A stretch of 64,000 bases of DNA from Bacteroides sp. UBA7333 (GTDB taxonomy: Bacteria > Bacteroidota > Bacteroidia > Bacteroidales > Bacteroidaceae): positions 14,302 through 78,301 of the forward strand of contig DKPN01000006.1 of NCBI GenBank assembly GCA_002471195.1, read 5' to 3'. A program made the translations under genes and the position numbers. Positions 45,228-54,211 of this stretch are shown one piece after another; position 1 is the first letter of the stretch, and each line of letters starts with the position of its first letter. The notes below the pieces were generated by a model. It had not been told where the DNA came from, made no database searches, and worked only from the letters and a program-made list of their open reading frames with translations.

Positions 45228-47456
45228 TTACATACGTTCGTGGAAACTACGTGAAATCACCTCGAGTTGATGCTCGCGACTTAAACGAATAAAGTTGACA
45301 GCATAACCCGAAACACGTATGGTTAGTTGTGGATAGTTTTCGGGATGTTCCATAGCATCTTCTAACATAGCACGATTCAACACGTTTACATTTAAATGAT
45401 GCGCACCTTTTGTGAAATATCCATCCATCATAGTCACCAGATTTTCGATACGATCTTGGGCTGTAGCACCCAGCGATTTGGGAACGATAGAAAAAGTATT
45501 ACTGATACCATCTTGCGAATCGCGGTAACGAAGTTTTGCTACCGAGCTTAAAGAAGCAATTGCACCATTCTTATCGCGTCCGTGCATTGGGTTGGCACCC
45601 GGAGCAAAAGCAACACCTTTGGCACGTCCATCAGGAGTAGCACCCGTTTTTTTACCATACATCACATTCGATGTAATGGTCAGAAGAGATAATGTAGGAC
45701 GAGCATTTTTGTAAATAGGTAGTTTCTTCAACTCTTCGCTAAAGAAGTAGACCAAATCCACACCCAAATGATCGACTTTATCATTATCATTTCCAAAACA
45801 AGGATATTCGCCAATGGTTTCGAAACCTTCGGTCAAACCAATATCATTACGCTTTGCTTTGACAGTAGCATATTTAATAGCCGAGAGTGAATCTATAGCA
45901 ATAGATAAACCGGCTACACCATACGCCAAATTGATATGAGGATTGGTATCCACCAAAGCCATTTGAGCCTTTTCATAATAATATTTATCGTGCATATAAT
46001 GAATAATGTTCATGGCATCGTTGTATACACGAGCAATTTCAATCATCACCTTCTTATAATTGGTCATTACCTCTTCGAATTTCAGCGTATCGCCCGATAA
46101 TATCGGAATACCTTCGATTACTACCGTACCTGTGTTTTCGCAACGGCCGCCATTGATAGCCAAAAGCAAGGCTTTTGCTAAATTGCATCGAGCACCAAAA
46201 AACTGAATTTGCTTGCCAATTTCTTGATACGATACACAACAAGCAATACCATAATCATCGGATTGACGAACCTCGCGCATTAAGTCATCGTTTTCGTACT
46301 GCACAGAAGAGGTGTCGATAGAGACTTTCGCACAGAATTCTTTGAATCCTTCGGGTAGATCTGCACTCCAAAGCACTGTCATATTAGGCTCCGGAGAAGG
46401 ACCCAGATTGTATAACGTTTGTAAAAAACGGAAAGATGTCTTGGTTACTTTTGTTCTCCCATCATTGAAACGTCCACCAATCGATTCAGTGACCCATGTA
46501 GGATCGCCTGCAAAAATATCATTGTAAGATTGCATACGAAGATGACGCACCATACGCAACTTAATAACAAATTGATCGATTAGCTCTTGCGCAAACATTT
46601 CATCGATAATGCCGTGTTTCAAATCATACTCTATATAAATATCTAGGAAAGAAGAGACATTGCCCAGCGACATAGCTGCACCGTCTTGTTCTTTAATAGC
46701 AGACAGGTATGCCATATACACCCATTGAACAGCTTCTTGAGCACTTGTAGCCGGACGACTTAGATCTAATCCGTAATACTCGCCCATCACTTTCATATCT
46801 TTCAATGCTTTTATCTGTTCGGCAACCTCCTCACGCAAACGAATACGGTCATCGGTCATCGGACCATTCAATGTTTTCAAGTCTGCTTTTTTAGCATCGA
46901 TCAATCGGTCGATACCATAAAGCGCCAAACGACGATAATCGCCAATAATACGTCCACGAGCATAATTATCGGGTAGACCTGTCAAGAAACCTAATGAACG
47001 AAACGAACGAATTTCATCAGTATAAACATCAAATACCCCATCGTTATGCGTTTTACGATAATGAGTAAAAATATCTTTTACTTTCTGATCCACATCTACC
47101 CCATTCTCCTTACATGCTTTCGCTACTACATTGATACCACCAAACGGCTTAATGGCACGACGCAATAATTCGTCGGTTTGCAAACCCACGATTAATTCGT
47201 TTTCTTTATCAATGTATCCGGCTTTATGAGAAATAATAGTAGAAACAGTTTCAGAATCGAGTGAACGCACACCATTATTTTCGCGCTCCTCTTTGAGAGC
47301 TTCAAGGCATTTATTCCATATTAGAAGCGTACGGTTCGTAGGGCCTTGCAAGAAAGATGCATCCCCTTCGTAGGGAGTAATATTGTTACTTACAAAATCG
47401 CGCACGTTAATATCGTTGCTCCAAAGACCATTTTTAAAATCTATAACGGTTTTCAT
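45228..47456 (-). CDS. pflB: Formate C-acetyltransferase (pyruvate formate-lyase)
   Basis: A 742-residue glycyl-radical enzyme turning pyruvate and CoA into acetyl-CoA and formate. The adjacent catalytic cysteines are near residues 405-406 in IACCVSYQE, and the radical glycine lies near residue 716 in RVSGYAV, close to the C-terminus. The length matches classical PFL. It is followed by its activase. A dedicated promoter lies somewhere in 47457-47640 but no clear box was found. Confidence 0.97.
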   Translation of the reverse strand: MKTVIDFKNGLWSNDINVRDFVSNNITPYEGDASFLQGPTNRTLLIWNKCLEALKEERENNGVRSLDSETVSTIISHKAGYIDKENELIVGLQTDELLRRAIKPFGGINVVAKACKENGVDVDQKVKDIFTHYRKTHNDGVFDVYTDEIRSFRSLGFLTGLPDNYARGRIIGDYRRLALYGIDRLIDAKKADLKTLNGPMTDDRIRLREEVAEQIKALKDMKVMGEYYGLDLSRPATSAQEAVQWVYMAYLSAIKEQDGAAMSLGNVSSFLDIYIEYDLKHGIIDEMFAQELIDQFVIKLRMVRHLRMQSYNDIFAGDPTWVTESIGGRFNDGRTKVTKTSFRFLQTLYNLGPSPEPNMTVLWSADLPEGFKEFCAKVSIDTSSVQYENDDLMREVRQSDDYGIACCVSYQEIGKQIQFFGARCNLAKALLLAINGGRCENTGTVVIEGIPILSGDTLKFEEVMTNYKKVMIEIARVYNDAMNIIHYMHDKYYYEKAQMALVDTNPHINLAYGVAGLSIAIDSLSAIKYATVKAKRNDIGLTEGFETIGEYPCFGNDNDKVDHLGVDLVYFFSEELKKLPIYKNARPTLSLLTITSNVMYGKKTGATPDGRAKGVAFAPGANPMHGRDKNGAIASLSSVAKLRYRDSQDGISNTFSIVPKSLGATAQDRIENLVTMMDGYFTKGAHHLNVNVLNRAMLEDAMEHPENYPQLTIRVSGYAVNFIRLSREHQLEVISRSFHERM

Positions 47457-47622
47457 ATAAAGATTAATTAAATGAGAATACTATCTTCTTAAGAGCACGT
47501 AAAGTTAGTACCATTTTCTCGAAAACCTTTATAAAAAGGCCATTTATATACTTAAGAAATTCAAAATACCCATCAGTAGGTATTAAAATCGAAGTAAATA
47601 ATAAACTTTTTTTGTTTAGCTA

Positions 47623-47652
47623 TTGCATAATTAAAAAAGTTATGTACCTTTG
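47623..47652 (+). promoter_or_regulatory. Promoter of tRNA-Ser
   Basis: TTG at 47623-47625 and TACCTTTG at 47645-47652, 19 bases apart. The tRNA begins 40 bases after the box. Confidence 0.6.
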
Positions 47653-47691
47653 CAACGCTTTTAACGAAAAGCACTTCTGGAAAGGAGTTTT

Positions 47692-47776
47692 GGAGAGATG
47701 GCAGAGTGGTCGAATGCGGCGGTCTTGAAAACCGTTGTACTGCAAGGTACCGGGGGTTCGAATCCCTCTCTCTCCG
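47692..47776 (+). tRNA. tRNA-Ser (anticodon UGA)
   Basis: An 85-base tRNA with acceptor stem GGAGAGA / TCTCTCC, discriminator G, anticodon loop CTTGAAA giving anticodon TGA, a long variable arm (class II) and a GGTTCGAAT T-arm. No CCA is encoded. Its last 14 bases plus the next base form the left attachment core of the integrated element; the tRNA is kept intact. Confidence 0.97.
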
Positions 47777-47777
47777 C
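47763..47777 (+). repeat. attL core
   Basis: TCCCTCTCTCTCCGC, covering the 3' end of tRNA-Ser and one more base. An identical copy lies at 63715-63729. Just upstream the two copies differ (GGTTCGAA against GGTTCAAG), marking the edge of the exchange region. Confidence 0.9.
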
Positions 47778-47789
47778 ACTTAAATATAG

Positions 47790-47826
47790 AAGTCTTTGTA
47801 AATCAAGTGTTTACAAAGACTTTTTT
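47790..47826 (+). terminator. Terminator after tRNA-Ser, supplied by the element
   Basis: A perfect 13-bp stem (47790-47802 with 47810-47822) and a T-run. It lies inside the element, while a different terminator sits just beyond attR, so the element seems to have replaced the tRNA's original terminator. Confidence 0.88.
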
Positions 47827-48030
47827 GTTTATACATACAAAAACACACACAATTCTTTTGATAATCTATTCTAACATACATAAACAAGAAACGCCCGAAA
47901 TAATCCGAGCGTTTTGTATTTTCAACTATCGCAACAACGGTTGAAAAAACTTGGTCGTATGGAAAAACAACCATTCAAACACAAAGATATAAAAAAACTT
48001 CATTCATAAGGGAAAGGGTACTTTTTCCAA

Positions 48031-48050
48031 GATTCTTATTTATAAGAATC
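48031..48050. repeat. Perfect 9-bp inverted repeat
   Basis: GATTCTTAT and its complement around a TT centre, followed by two direct copies of ACTATCCTTTTCTTT (48056-48070 and 48076-48090). Possible regulator or recombination-factor sites near the element's left end. Confidence 0.5.
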
Positions 48051-48102
48051 AATATACTATCCTTTTCTTTACTTTACTATCCTTTTCTTTTATAGCATAA
48101 TC

Positions 48103-48134
48103 TTGCATCAATATTTCATGCAATTGCATCAATA
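48103..48134. promoter_or_regulatory. Candidate integrase arm-type sites, left end
   Basis: TTGCATCAATATTT at 48103-48116 and TTGCATCAATA at 48124-48134 are direct repeats. A near-identical TTGCATCAAAATATTT is at 63675-63690, next to attR. Shared motifs near both ends are what integrase arm sites look like. Confidence 0.4.
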
Positions 48135-48199
48135 GTCGAAAACCAAGATAATTGTTTGCTCACCGGAATTGGTGAGCAAAAAGGACGTGGCGAGCATAA

Positions 48200-48780
48200 C
48201 AAAATAGAATACATTTAGACCGTTGATGCCGCCAAGGAACTTTTAGTATTTGAAAATCAAGACTACGCCATTATTGATTTGACAAACATATCAAATCAAA
48301 AAGGTAAAGGTGGAGATAGGAAATCTAAAGAGTATGCGCTCACTATTGATTGTGCCAAAGAATTGTCAACGGTCGAAAATCACGACTATCAGGTTTTTGA
48401 CAACTTTATCAAAAACCCTAACGGTGGCAGACCGCTGACAGAGTATGCTTTGACCGTTGATGCCGCCAAGGAACTTTTAATGTTTGAAAATCAAGACTAT
48501 GCTTCGCTCCATAATTTTGTGGAGCGAACAAGAATTTGCTAATTGGTTTAACAATCGATGCTCAAAGTATGGGTTTATTGACGGTGGCGACTATACTAAA
48601 ATTTTAGTACAGTGCATCCGAGGTCAAAACGAATATGATTACGCCCTAACCATCGATTGCGCCAAAGAGTTGTCAACGGTCGAAAACCAAGACTATCAGG
48701 TTTTCACCCATTTTGGCGAAAACCCCAAAGGCGGTTGTCCATCAATTGAATACGCATTAACTGTAAACCGTTTCGATTAA
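48200..48780 (+). pseudogene. Scrambled, tandemly repeated phage antirepressor
   Basis: Broken frames encode alternating pieces of an AntA/AntB-type antirepressor. Type A reads VDAAKELLxFENQDYA (48222-48269 and 48456-48503, near-identical DNA over 48 bases). Type B reads IDCAKELSTVENxDYQVF (about 48345-48400 and 48652-48705). Between the second A and the second B is the domain's missing front, EFANWFNNRCSKYGFIDGGDY. Stops and a frame change separate the parts, so no full protein results. In phages such proteins lift repression; here it may be a relic or a reshuffling locus. Confidence 0.7.
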
Positions 48781-49141
48781 GCCGTCTTTTCGTTTGAATA
48801 GTTTATATAAGTAAATTTCATATATGTGTTTTATTTAATATATACAATATTTGGTTTTCCATAAAATTGTGGAAAACTTCAAAGTACACTTATTGGGGTC
48901 GGCTTAATTTTTAGCTGACCTTTTGGGTTTTTCATAAAGTTGTGAAAAACTTTCAAGTCTAATTATTTGATGATGTTAAGAATTAAGCCTAATAAAAAAG
49001 AGTACACCTAACTTCGGCATACTCTTTAATACTTATTTTGTGTCGATTGGAGCGCCCGATTATCGAACGCATTGCAAAATTATATAATAATTATATTGAT
49101 AATCTATCAATCCAATCAGATGAATAAATTATTTATGCACA
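48781..49141. other. Intergenic region with weak hairpin
   Basis: AT-rich, no gene. A short stem AAAGAGTA / TACTCTTT (about 48997-49028) may terminate the leftward lipoprotein gene. The sequence CATAAAGTTGTG / CATAAAATTGTGG occurs twice (near 48860 and 48935) ahead of AAAAC, a short direct repeat. Confidence 0.4.
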
Positions 49142-50017
49142 TTATTGTAGAGGAACAATAACGTCATCGTCCCATGTGTCTGTAACGGTAACAACAAATG
49201 GCTTCTGATTGATAACATCTAATACATTGCCCTCGACAATGGTTCTCTTGTTTTGGTAAAAAGAAACTGTAACATTGCACGAACCAAGTTCATTATTTGA
49301 CGTATCATAAAGCGTTATTGTCAAAACTCTACCCCGTTGTGGCAATAGGAAGAATCCATATTCCTCGACGTTAGAATTTTTGATAATTAAAAACTCTTCC
49401 ATTACATTAGGTAAGCCGGATGACCCGGCGTAAGTAGCTTCACCACGTGCAACATCATAAAGAGGGTAATATGTTAACCTTGCCTTTATTTTTCCAATAT
49501 CGCTTGGAATTACATCATTTAGCTTAATAACTAATTTAGAACTAAGACGCGTAAGATTTACGTCTGTCGTTGTTTCACTATCACCAATTGAAACTTCTGA
49601 ATTATACATGAAGCCATCTTTGTTGTTAATGTTGATATAAGTCTTATTATAGTCTTTTTCAACACGCAATCCCGCTTCTCCGCTTGGATTATCATTACCA
49701 TATCCAAAGAATGTAACTTTATAGTTCCCCGTTGGAATCCATAAGTTAATATGACCAAATTCATCCCCGGCATCACTTAATGATTGTTCCCCGGAATACC
49801 ATTTTTGTGTTGTTGTGTTTTGTAAAGCATAATGAATGTTTGTCAAAATGGAACTTGGTATTGTCCTTGTCATCATTGGTTGAACATCAACGTTTAAAGC
49901 GTTTACATTGAATCTGACTTCTACATTGTCGGTTTCGGTTAAGTTTGTTCCCATGTCATTGTTGCAAGCCGTCAGGCATGTAAATGACATTCCTAAAATC
50001 AATAATTTTTTAATCAT
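49142..50017 (-). CDS. Fimbrillin-anchor-like (FimB/Mfa2-type) lipoprotein
   Basis: A 291-residue lipoprotein with a lipobox ending TAC near residue 18. After it comes a MMTRT segment near residue 48, the kind of Arg-cleavage site seen in fimbrillins, and two beta-rich halves. The pattern LxRLSSKLVIKL near residue 157 is typical of FimB/Mfa2-type minor fimbrial or anchor proteins. Presence inside a phage-related element is unusual: it looks like surface-modifying cargo. Assignment is by pattern and is moderate. Confidence 0.55.
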   Translation of the reverse strand: MIKKLLILGMSFTCLTACNNDMGTNLTETDNVEVRFNVNALNVDVQPMMTRTIPSSILTNIHYALQNTTTQKWYSGEQSLSDAGDEFGHINLWIPTGNYKVTFFGYGNDNPSGEAGLRVEKDYNKTYININNKDGFMYNSEVSIGDSETTTDVNLTRLSSKLVIKLNDVIPSDIGKIKARLTYYPLYDVARGEATYAGSSGLPNVMEEFLIIKNSNVEEYGFFLLPQRGRVLTITLYDTSNNELGSCNVTVSFYQNKRTIVEGNVLDVINQKPFVVTVTDTWDDDVIVPLQ

Positions 50018-50165
50018 AAAATTGTTATTTAATAAATTCGGCGCAAAGGTATGTCCCCGGATATATATAAAGCAAATAAGAGCACAAAAAAGCCATCACC
50101 CGGAATGGATGATGGCTTTACATTGTTGCGATATAACATATAAGCATTATTGCGAAGTGTTGCGC

Positions 50166-50360
50166 CTATTTATCAGTTGTACCCCATTTTCGGAATACAC
50201 TTGTAATCAAAATTACTAAGTAATGGTTTTGTTGAAGTTCATCCGGTGGGTCGCCTGTATCACTTCCCAAATAGCCGTTAAAGATAGTGTTTAAGCGTTC
50301 TTCAATTTCATCGGCGGTGAAATCATTCATAATGCCGCTAATTTCGTCATTTGTAATCAT
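50166..50360 (-). CDS. Small acidic protein of the element
   Basis: A 64-residue frame overlapping the preceding gene by four bases (ATGA), which supports it being real. Acidic first half, hydrophobic segment near 47-55. No family recognised. It probably belongs to the DUF3853-led transcript. Confidence 0.6.
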   Translation of the reverse strand: MITNDEISGIMNDFTADEIEERLNTIFNGYLGSDTGDPPDELQQNHYLVILITSVFRKWGTTDK

Positions 50361-50644
50361 AAAGCGTTGCGATTTAGTTCTGAAAAGTTCATTTTTATTT
50401 TATCAACCATAGTGTCCAAAAGAACTTTCTTTAAGTCATCAAATGGTTTTGCAAAATTATCACTCAACATATTTTCCGCTTCATCTGTACCCCAATCACG
50501 TGCGTACAAATTATAAAACTTATCTGCAAGGTCTTCAAATTGTCCCCACACCAATAAATAATCACGTGTTGAATCACTAATTGTCGCATTTCTCATAAAA
50601 TCAGCGTGTGTTGTACTCTCAATACTTGGTTTTGTCTTTTGCAT
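50357..50644 (-). CDS. Uncharacterised 95-residue protein
   Basis: A helical, acidic protein, 22 bases after the DUF3853 gene and overlapping the next by four bases, so part of a three-gene unit. No signal peptide or known domain. The first 20 residues are Thr/Ser-rich. Confidence 0.65.
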   Translation of the reverse strand: MQKTKPSIESTTHADFMRNATISDSTRDYLLVWGQFEDLADKFYNLYARDWGTDEAENMLSDNFAKPFDDLKKVLLDTMVDKIKMNFSELNRNAL

Positions 50645-50666
50645 AATTATATAATTTATTAAAGTG

Positions 50667-50942
50667 TTATTTCTTCATTAACTCTAAAGCCAAATCCGCA
50701 TCAACAACAATCATTCGCCCGGTCTGTGATATGGCTTGGTTAATCTTGCCGCTTGATTTTATCCGGTTTGCGGTTGTCATGCTACAATTGAATATTTGCG
50801 CAATTCCCGCAATTCCGTAAACAAGACGTTTTTCTTTTGGTGTGTTATCAACTGTAACAACGGGGGATTGATTAATAAGTTCCAAAAATTCCCCAACTGT
50901 TAATTGCCATAATGGTTTGTTCAAGTCGATGTTTATATTCAT
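50667..50942 (-). CDS. DUF3853 family protein (copy A)
   Basis: A 91-residue protein with the DUF3853 pattern: LWQLTVGEFLELI near the start, then GIAGIAQIFNCSMTTANRIK (an HTH/excisionase-like helix pair, about 46-65) and the VVDADLALELMKK end. DUF3853 proteins occur in Bacteroidetes mobile elements and are thought to bind DNA like MerR/excisionase proteins. A second, divergent copy lies at 60853. Confidence 0.85.
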   Translation of the reverse strand: MNINIDLNKPLWQLTVGEFLELINQSPVVTVDNTPKEKRLVYGIAGIAQIFNCSMTTANRIKSSGKINQAISQTGRMIVVDADLALELMKK

Positions 50943-51019
50943 AATGTGATTTGCTTTTGTTTTCGATACAAAATTCTAAGAAATTTAATTAAAAAACAAC
51001 GTTGATTCAAAACTTTCTT

Positions 51020-51027
51020 TATCTTTG
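51020..51027 (+). promoter_or_regulatory. Candidate -7 box for the plus-strand lipoprotein
   Basis: TATCTTTG fits TAnnTTTG, 145 bases before the ATG at 51172. The long leader and the lack of a clear -33 element lower confidence. Confidence 0.4.
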
Positions 51028-51171
51028 CAATTGATAATCAATTAGTTAGTGTATCATAGTGATACACTTTAACTTTTCTGATATTTACATAAGATACTAT
51101 ATTTCAACAAGTTAATTTATAACTGTAACGATTTCATTATTCTTTATTAATCACCTTAAAAATAAATAGTT

Positions 51172-51798
51172 ATGAAAAAAAGTATTTTTATACCCGCGAT
51201 TTCTCTTTTTATAATCATTCTATTATCAAGTTGTACTTCTGACAACAAGAAAATTCAGCAACAAGCACAACAAACACCACCTTTAAAAGAGTTCTTGGAT
51301 TCATTCATTGCGCAAAATGAAAACTTGATGAATAATAATGTAACAATGAATGATGGTGCAAATGCGCTTATGACACAATTACAAGAATCTATTGGCGACA
51401 CACTTCCTTTTGTAATTAATCTACCATTACAATTTGAAATGCTTTTGGAATACCCTAAATCACCTTTTGAATTTGAATCAGACGCATTTAAAAATGCCGG
51501 AAAATATGTTGCCAAGTTTAGTTTTGGTTCTAATTGTAATTACAAAATTTCAGATGATTACACAACCACGTTTCAGATATTTACTATTATAGACAAAGAA
51601 CTTGCTTTACAGCTTATTGAAAACAAGTTGTATCATATAAATGGGGTATTTAAAGACTTTGCCAACACCAATGGTTCTTTTGTTCTTCCAAGTGGCAAAT
51701 GCTTTGAGGGATTCCCCAAAATTAATTCAATTGATTCAAAACCTTATATTGATTTAGGAACACTTATTATTGAAGACATTTCTTTCAAACAAGTATGA
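51172..51798 (+). CDS. Lipoprotein of unknown function, element cargo
   Basis: A 208-residue lipoprotein with lipobox SSC near residue 21. The only intact gene of the element on the plus strand, with its own promoter-like box and a terminator, so it is a separate transcription unit of the kind seen for lysogenic-conversion genes. A helical first half (about 25-80) is followed by a beta-rich region. No domain recognised. Confidence 0.8.
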   Translation: MKKSIFIPAISLFIIILLSSCTSDNKKIQQQAQQTPPLKEFLDSFIAQNENLMNNNVTMNDGANALMTQLQESIGDTLPFVINLPLQFEMLLEYPKSPFEFESDAFKNAGKYVAKFSFGSNCNYKISDDYTTTFQIFTIIDKELALQLIENKLYHINGVFKDFANTNGSFVLPSGKCFEGFPKINSIDSKPYIDLGTLIIEDISFKQV

Positions 51799-51803
51799 TA
51801 AAT

Positions 51804-51835
51804 AAAAAGGGAATGTATTACACATTCCCTTTTTT
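51804..51835. terminator. Bidirectional terminator
   Basis: A 13-bp stem (51804-51816 with 51822-51834), 5-base loop, A-run and T-run. It separates the plus-strand lipoprotein from the converging leftward genes. Confidence 0.9.
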
Positions 51836-51836
51836 A

Positions 51837-51968
51837 TTAAACTTCTGCCGTTTTATCGTCTTTTTCAGCGTCTTTTTCTTCTTCATCGGATAAATCATCA
51901 TCCAATTCCATTTCTTGTCTTATAGGCTTTATTTCAATAGTTAGATTGCCCGAAATAGTTAATCCCAT
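51837..51968 (-). CDS. Small very acidic protein (43 residues)
   Basis: Reads MGLTISGNLTIEIKPIRQ and then an Asp/Glu/Lys-rich tail, ending just before the bidirectional terminator. It follows the 248-residue gene on the same strand. Placement between gene and terminator makes it a plausible small gene. No family recognised. Confidence 0.5.
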   Translation of the reverse strand: MGLTISGNLTIEIKPIRQEMELDDDLSDEEEKDAEKDDKTAEV

Positions 51969-51983
51969 AAATAAAAACATTAG

Positions 51984-52016
51984 TTCCACGACATAACTTT
52001 ACGCTATGCCGTGGAA
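51984..52016. repeat. Hairpin after the 248-residue gene
   Basis: TTCCACGACATA pairs with TATGCCGTGGAA (one G-T pair) around a 9-base loop. It stands between two leftward genes and might attenuate or process the transcript. Confidence 0.55.
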
Positions 52017-52024
52017 TGTTAATA

Positions 52025-52771
52025 CTATTCATCTTCATCATCAATAAATGATTCATCAGCTTCAATCTTTTCAGGGTCAAAATTAATATTTACCGGGATA
52101 AATACTTTGCGTCCTGTTGTATGGTCTTCTTTAACGTCAAAAAGACCGTATGGAAATCTATAACTTAAAATACAATGAGCATCCGAATTTAATTTCGTTG
52201 TTTCTCCATTGTCAGCCAAAGCCATAAGGTCATACATTTTTTGTATATCCTTTGCCAATGATTGATGTAATTTGTGAATTTCCACGCCTATTTCAGTTTT
52301 ACAATACTCTTTGACGCTTTCACGGATTTTTTCTTTTACCGATTCCAATAAATAAGGCGTTCCGTCTTCGTTCAAATCAAAACTATCAAATAAATCTTCA
52401 TTATCAATTCTAATACCATTAAAAAGAGTGTTTTCATTGCGTTTAAATTCTTCTGCAATGTTTAGTACTTGTTTAAAACGGTTTCCATCTTCATTTGATG
52501 TATTTACGGCGATTCTTCCGAATGCGGCTTCCATTACTTCCATCCCGTCAGGTGCTTTATATAAGCTTTTCAAATGCTCGTTATAACGTTCATTGATTTG
52601 ATGGCAATTATTTGATATAGCATCAATAATTTGGTCTTTTGTGGCAACGCCCATTCCTAAACCCATAATCGATTGAGCTAATCTATGCAAATTACAAATG
52701 TATATAGATTCAACATTTTCAATATACTCATTCGCTTTGTTTGCGTTCTCTCTAATTAAAATCTTTTTCAT
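52025..52771 (-). CDS. Uncharacterised 248-residue element protein
   Basis: A soluble, mostly helical protein, acidic at the C-terminus, with no recognisable domain. It sits 18 bases downstream of the small 95-residue gene in the tail-gene transcript, so a virion or assembly role is possible. A small Phe/Tyr/Pro-rich patch is at residues 205-213. Confidence 0.7.
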   Translation of the reverse strand: MKKILIRENANKANEYIENVESIYICNLHRLAQSIMGLGMGVATKDQIIDAISNNCHQINERYNEHLKSLYKAPDGMEVMEAAFGRIAVNTSNEDGNRFKQVLNIAEEFKRNENTLFNGIRIDNEDLFDSFDLNEDGTPYLLESVKEKIRESVKEYCKTEIGVEIHKLHQSLAKDIQKMYDLMALADNGETTKLNSDAHCILSYRFPYGLFDVKEDHTTGRKVFIPVNINFDPEKIEADESFIDDEDE

Positions 52772-52789
52772 ATTCTGTTCTTTAATTGT

Positions 52790-53074
52790 TTAAATACTCT
52801 TTCCTGTAAAGGGATTATTCTTTTGCGAATCAACGTAAGCCTCAACATGTGGGCTAACTTCTGTTTCCAAACTTTCTTTTTGGAAAACAAGTTCATTTCG
52901 GCGGCTTAAATAGCGCGATTCCGCAACTGTTTTTTCGCCTATTTTTTGAAAGATTTCTTCTTTACTTCCTGTTAATTCAATATTTTCTTGTTCTTCGCAA
53001 TGTTTTTTGAACTCATTGTCTAATTTTTCTATTAAGGTGTCATATTCCTTAATTTTCAACTGTTTTTCTGTCAT
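52790..53074 (-). CDS. Small coiled-coil protein
   Basis: The ATG at 53074 is preferred over a TTG two codons earlier, giving 94 residues. Residues 3-70 are strongly helical and charged, likely a coiled coil. Position between the tail-fibre-like and 248-residue genes suggests a tail-assembly or regulatory accessory. No family recognised. Confidence 0.7.
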   Translation of the reverse strand: MTEKQLKIKEYDTLIEKLDNEFKKHCEEQENIELTGSKEEIFQKIGEKTVAESRYLSRRNELVFQKESLETEVSPHVEAYVDSQKNNPFTGKSI

Positions 53075-53191
53075 AATCAATAAATTTGTCTGTTAAACTG
53101 TATTTTATTTTTGCCTTGTTGTCTTTAAATAACTAATTGTCAACCCGGTACAATTGCAATTCAAGGACATACAAGGACTTGAACCTGACTA

Positions 53192-54193
53192 TTAAGTTCT
53201 ATATTGTACTGTATAGTAGTTGCCGTTGTAATATCTCAATATCATGCTGTCACCTTGTGCCATTTCATACCATCCATAACCGCCATTTGGTCTATTACAG
53301 TTATTGTCAAATATACATCCGTTGTCTACACCTAAAATGCGAATCTTATTGTTGTTACCAAGCCAACCCACTTGTAGATAAAGTAAGAAAGTAATATCTC
53401 TTTTTCCTGTTACTTTATCAATCATAGCTTTGTTTGGTAGCCTAATATTTGAAAGTGAACTTTCTATTGTGTCAAAAAAATATGCATGAGCAACACCAAT
53501 ATGCTCTTCAATAATATTGATAAATGGTTTGCCTATATATCCATCATCAAACACCGCGCGTTGACCAATGCCATACACGTTGCCGTCACAATCAAGCGCG
53601 CGTTGTACATACCACGGATGTTGATACCCCGGACGGCATTTAACTTTTAGAGCAATACCGTTACTCACCAATTCATCACCATTCTTATTGTCTATATATT
53701 CGAATCTTGCAAGCATAGGAACATCATTGCCCGGATTTACATTATCCCCGATAGCGGAAATAATATGTGATTTGTTTAAATCATCAAAATCTGAATATTT
53801 CATCATGTGATTGGTGAACCCCATTCCACCATAATCAACATTTGGTTCGTCCGGTATAGCACCAATTCTTCCATTTGCAATTTCAAAGCCGCCAATAGTT
53901 CCTGATATTGCTTTTATTACACCCTCGACCGTAGCTTTTGACATAACTACCGAACCGTCTTGCGTGACGCGAAATGGTGCGGTTTCTCTATTCTCAAATG
54001 TCGCACCCGCCCAAAATCTTACTGCTTTAGCATTGATGTCATCATCTAATGGTTTTACTTCCCCTTCAACACCATTGATGTCATCATCTAATGGCGTTAC
54101 TTCCCCTGCAACACGTGCAATTTCTCCATTTGCATCGATTGTTGCAATGACCATTTGCATTTCATTATTTTCTGTATCTCTAACGATGTCCAT
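53192..54193 (-). CDS. Phage tail-fibre/tip-like protein
   Basis: A 333-residue protein. Near residues 60-105 it reads FWAGATFENRETAPFRVTQDG and then VEGVIKAISGTIGGFEI, the collagen-like/pectinate pattern seen at the N-terminal parts of Bacteroides phage tail-tip and fibre proteins. The C-terminal ~200 residues are beta-rich with many Gly, Asn and Tyr. An internal tandem duplication (PLDDDIN twice, residues 33-53) is visible at DNA level. It is directly downstream of the tape-measure gene. Confidence 0.7.
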   Translation of the reverse strand: MDIVRDTENNEMQMVIATIDANGEIARVAGEVTPLDDDINGVEGEVKPLDDDINAKAVRFWAGATFENRETAPFRVTQDGSVVMSKATVEGVIKAISGTIGGFEIANGRIGAIPDEPNVDYGGMGFTNHMMKYSDFDDLNKSHIISAIGDNVNPGNDVPMLARFEYIDNKNGDELVSNGIALKVKCRPGYQHPWYVQRALDCDGNVYGIGQRAVFDDGYIGKPFINIIEEHIGVAHAYFFDTIESSLSNIRLPNKAMIDKVTGKRDITFLLYLQVGWLGNNNKIRILGVDNGCIFDNNCNRPNGGYGWYEMAQGDSMILRYYNGNYYTVQYRT

Positions 54194-54211
54194 AAATTTT
54201 ATAATTAACGT

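Noticed and set aside
48200..48780. CRISPR-like appearance of repeats and spacers
   Set aside because: Repeat copies are protein-coding in pattern, irregular in spacing and only two of each type are clear; no cas genes are nearby.
49142..50017. Phage structural protein
   Set aside because: A clear lipobox and fimbrillin-like pattern argue for a surface lipoprotein rather than a virion component.
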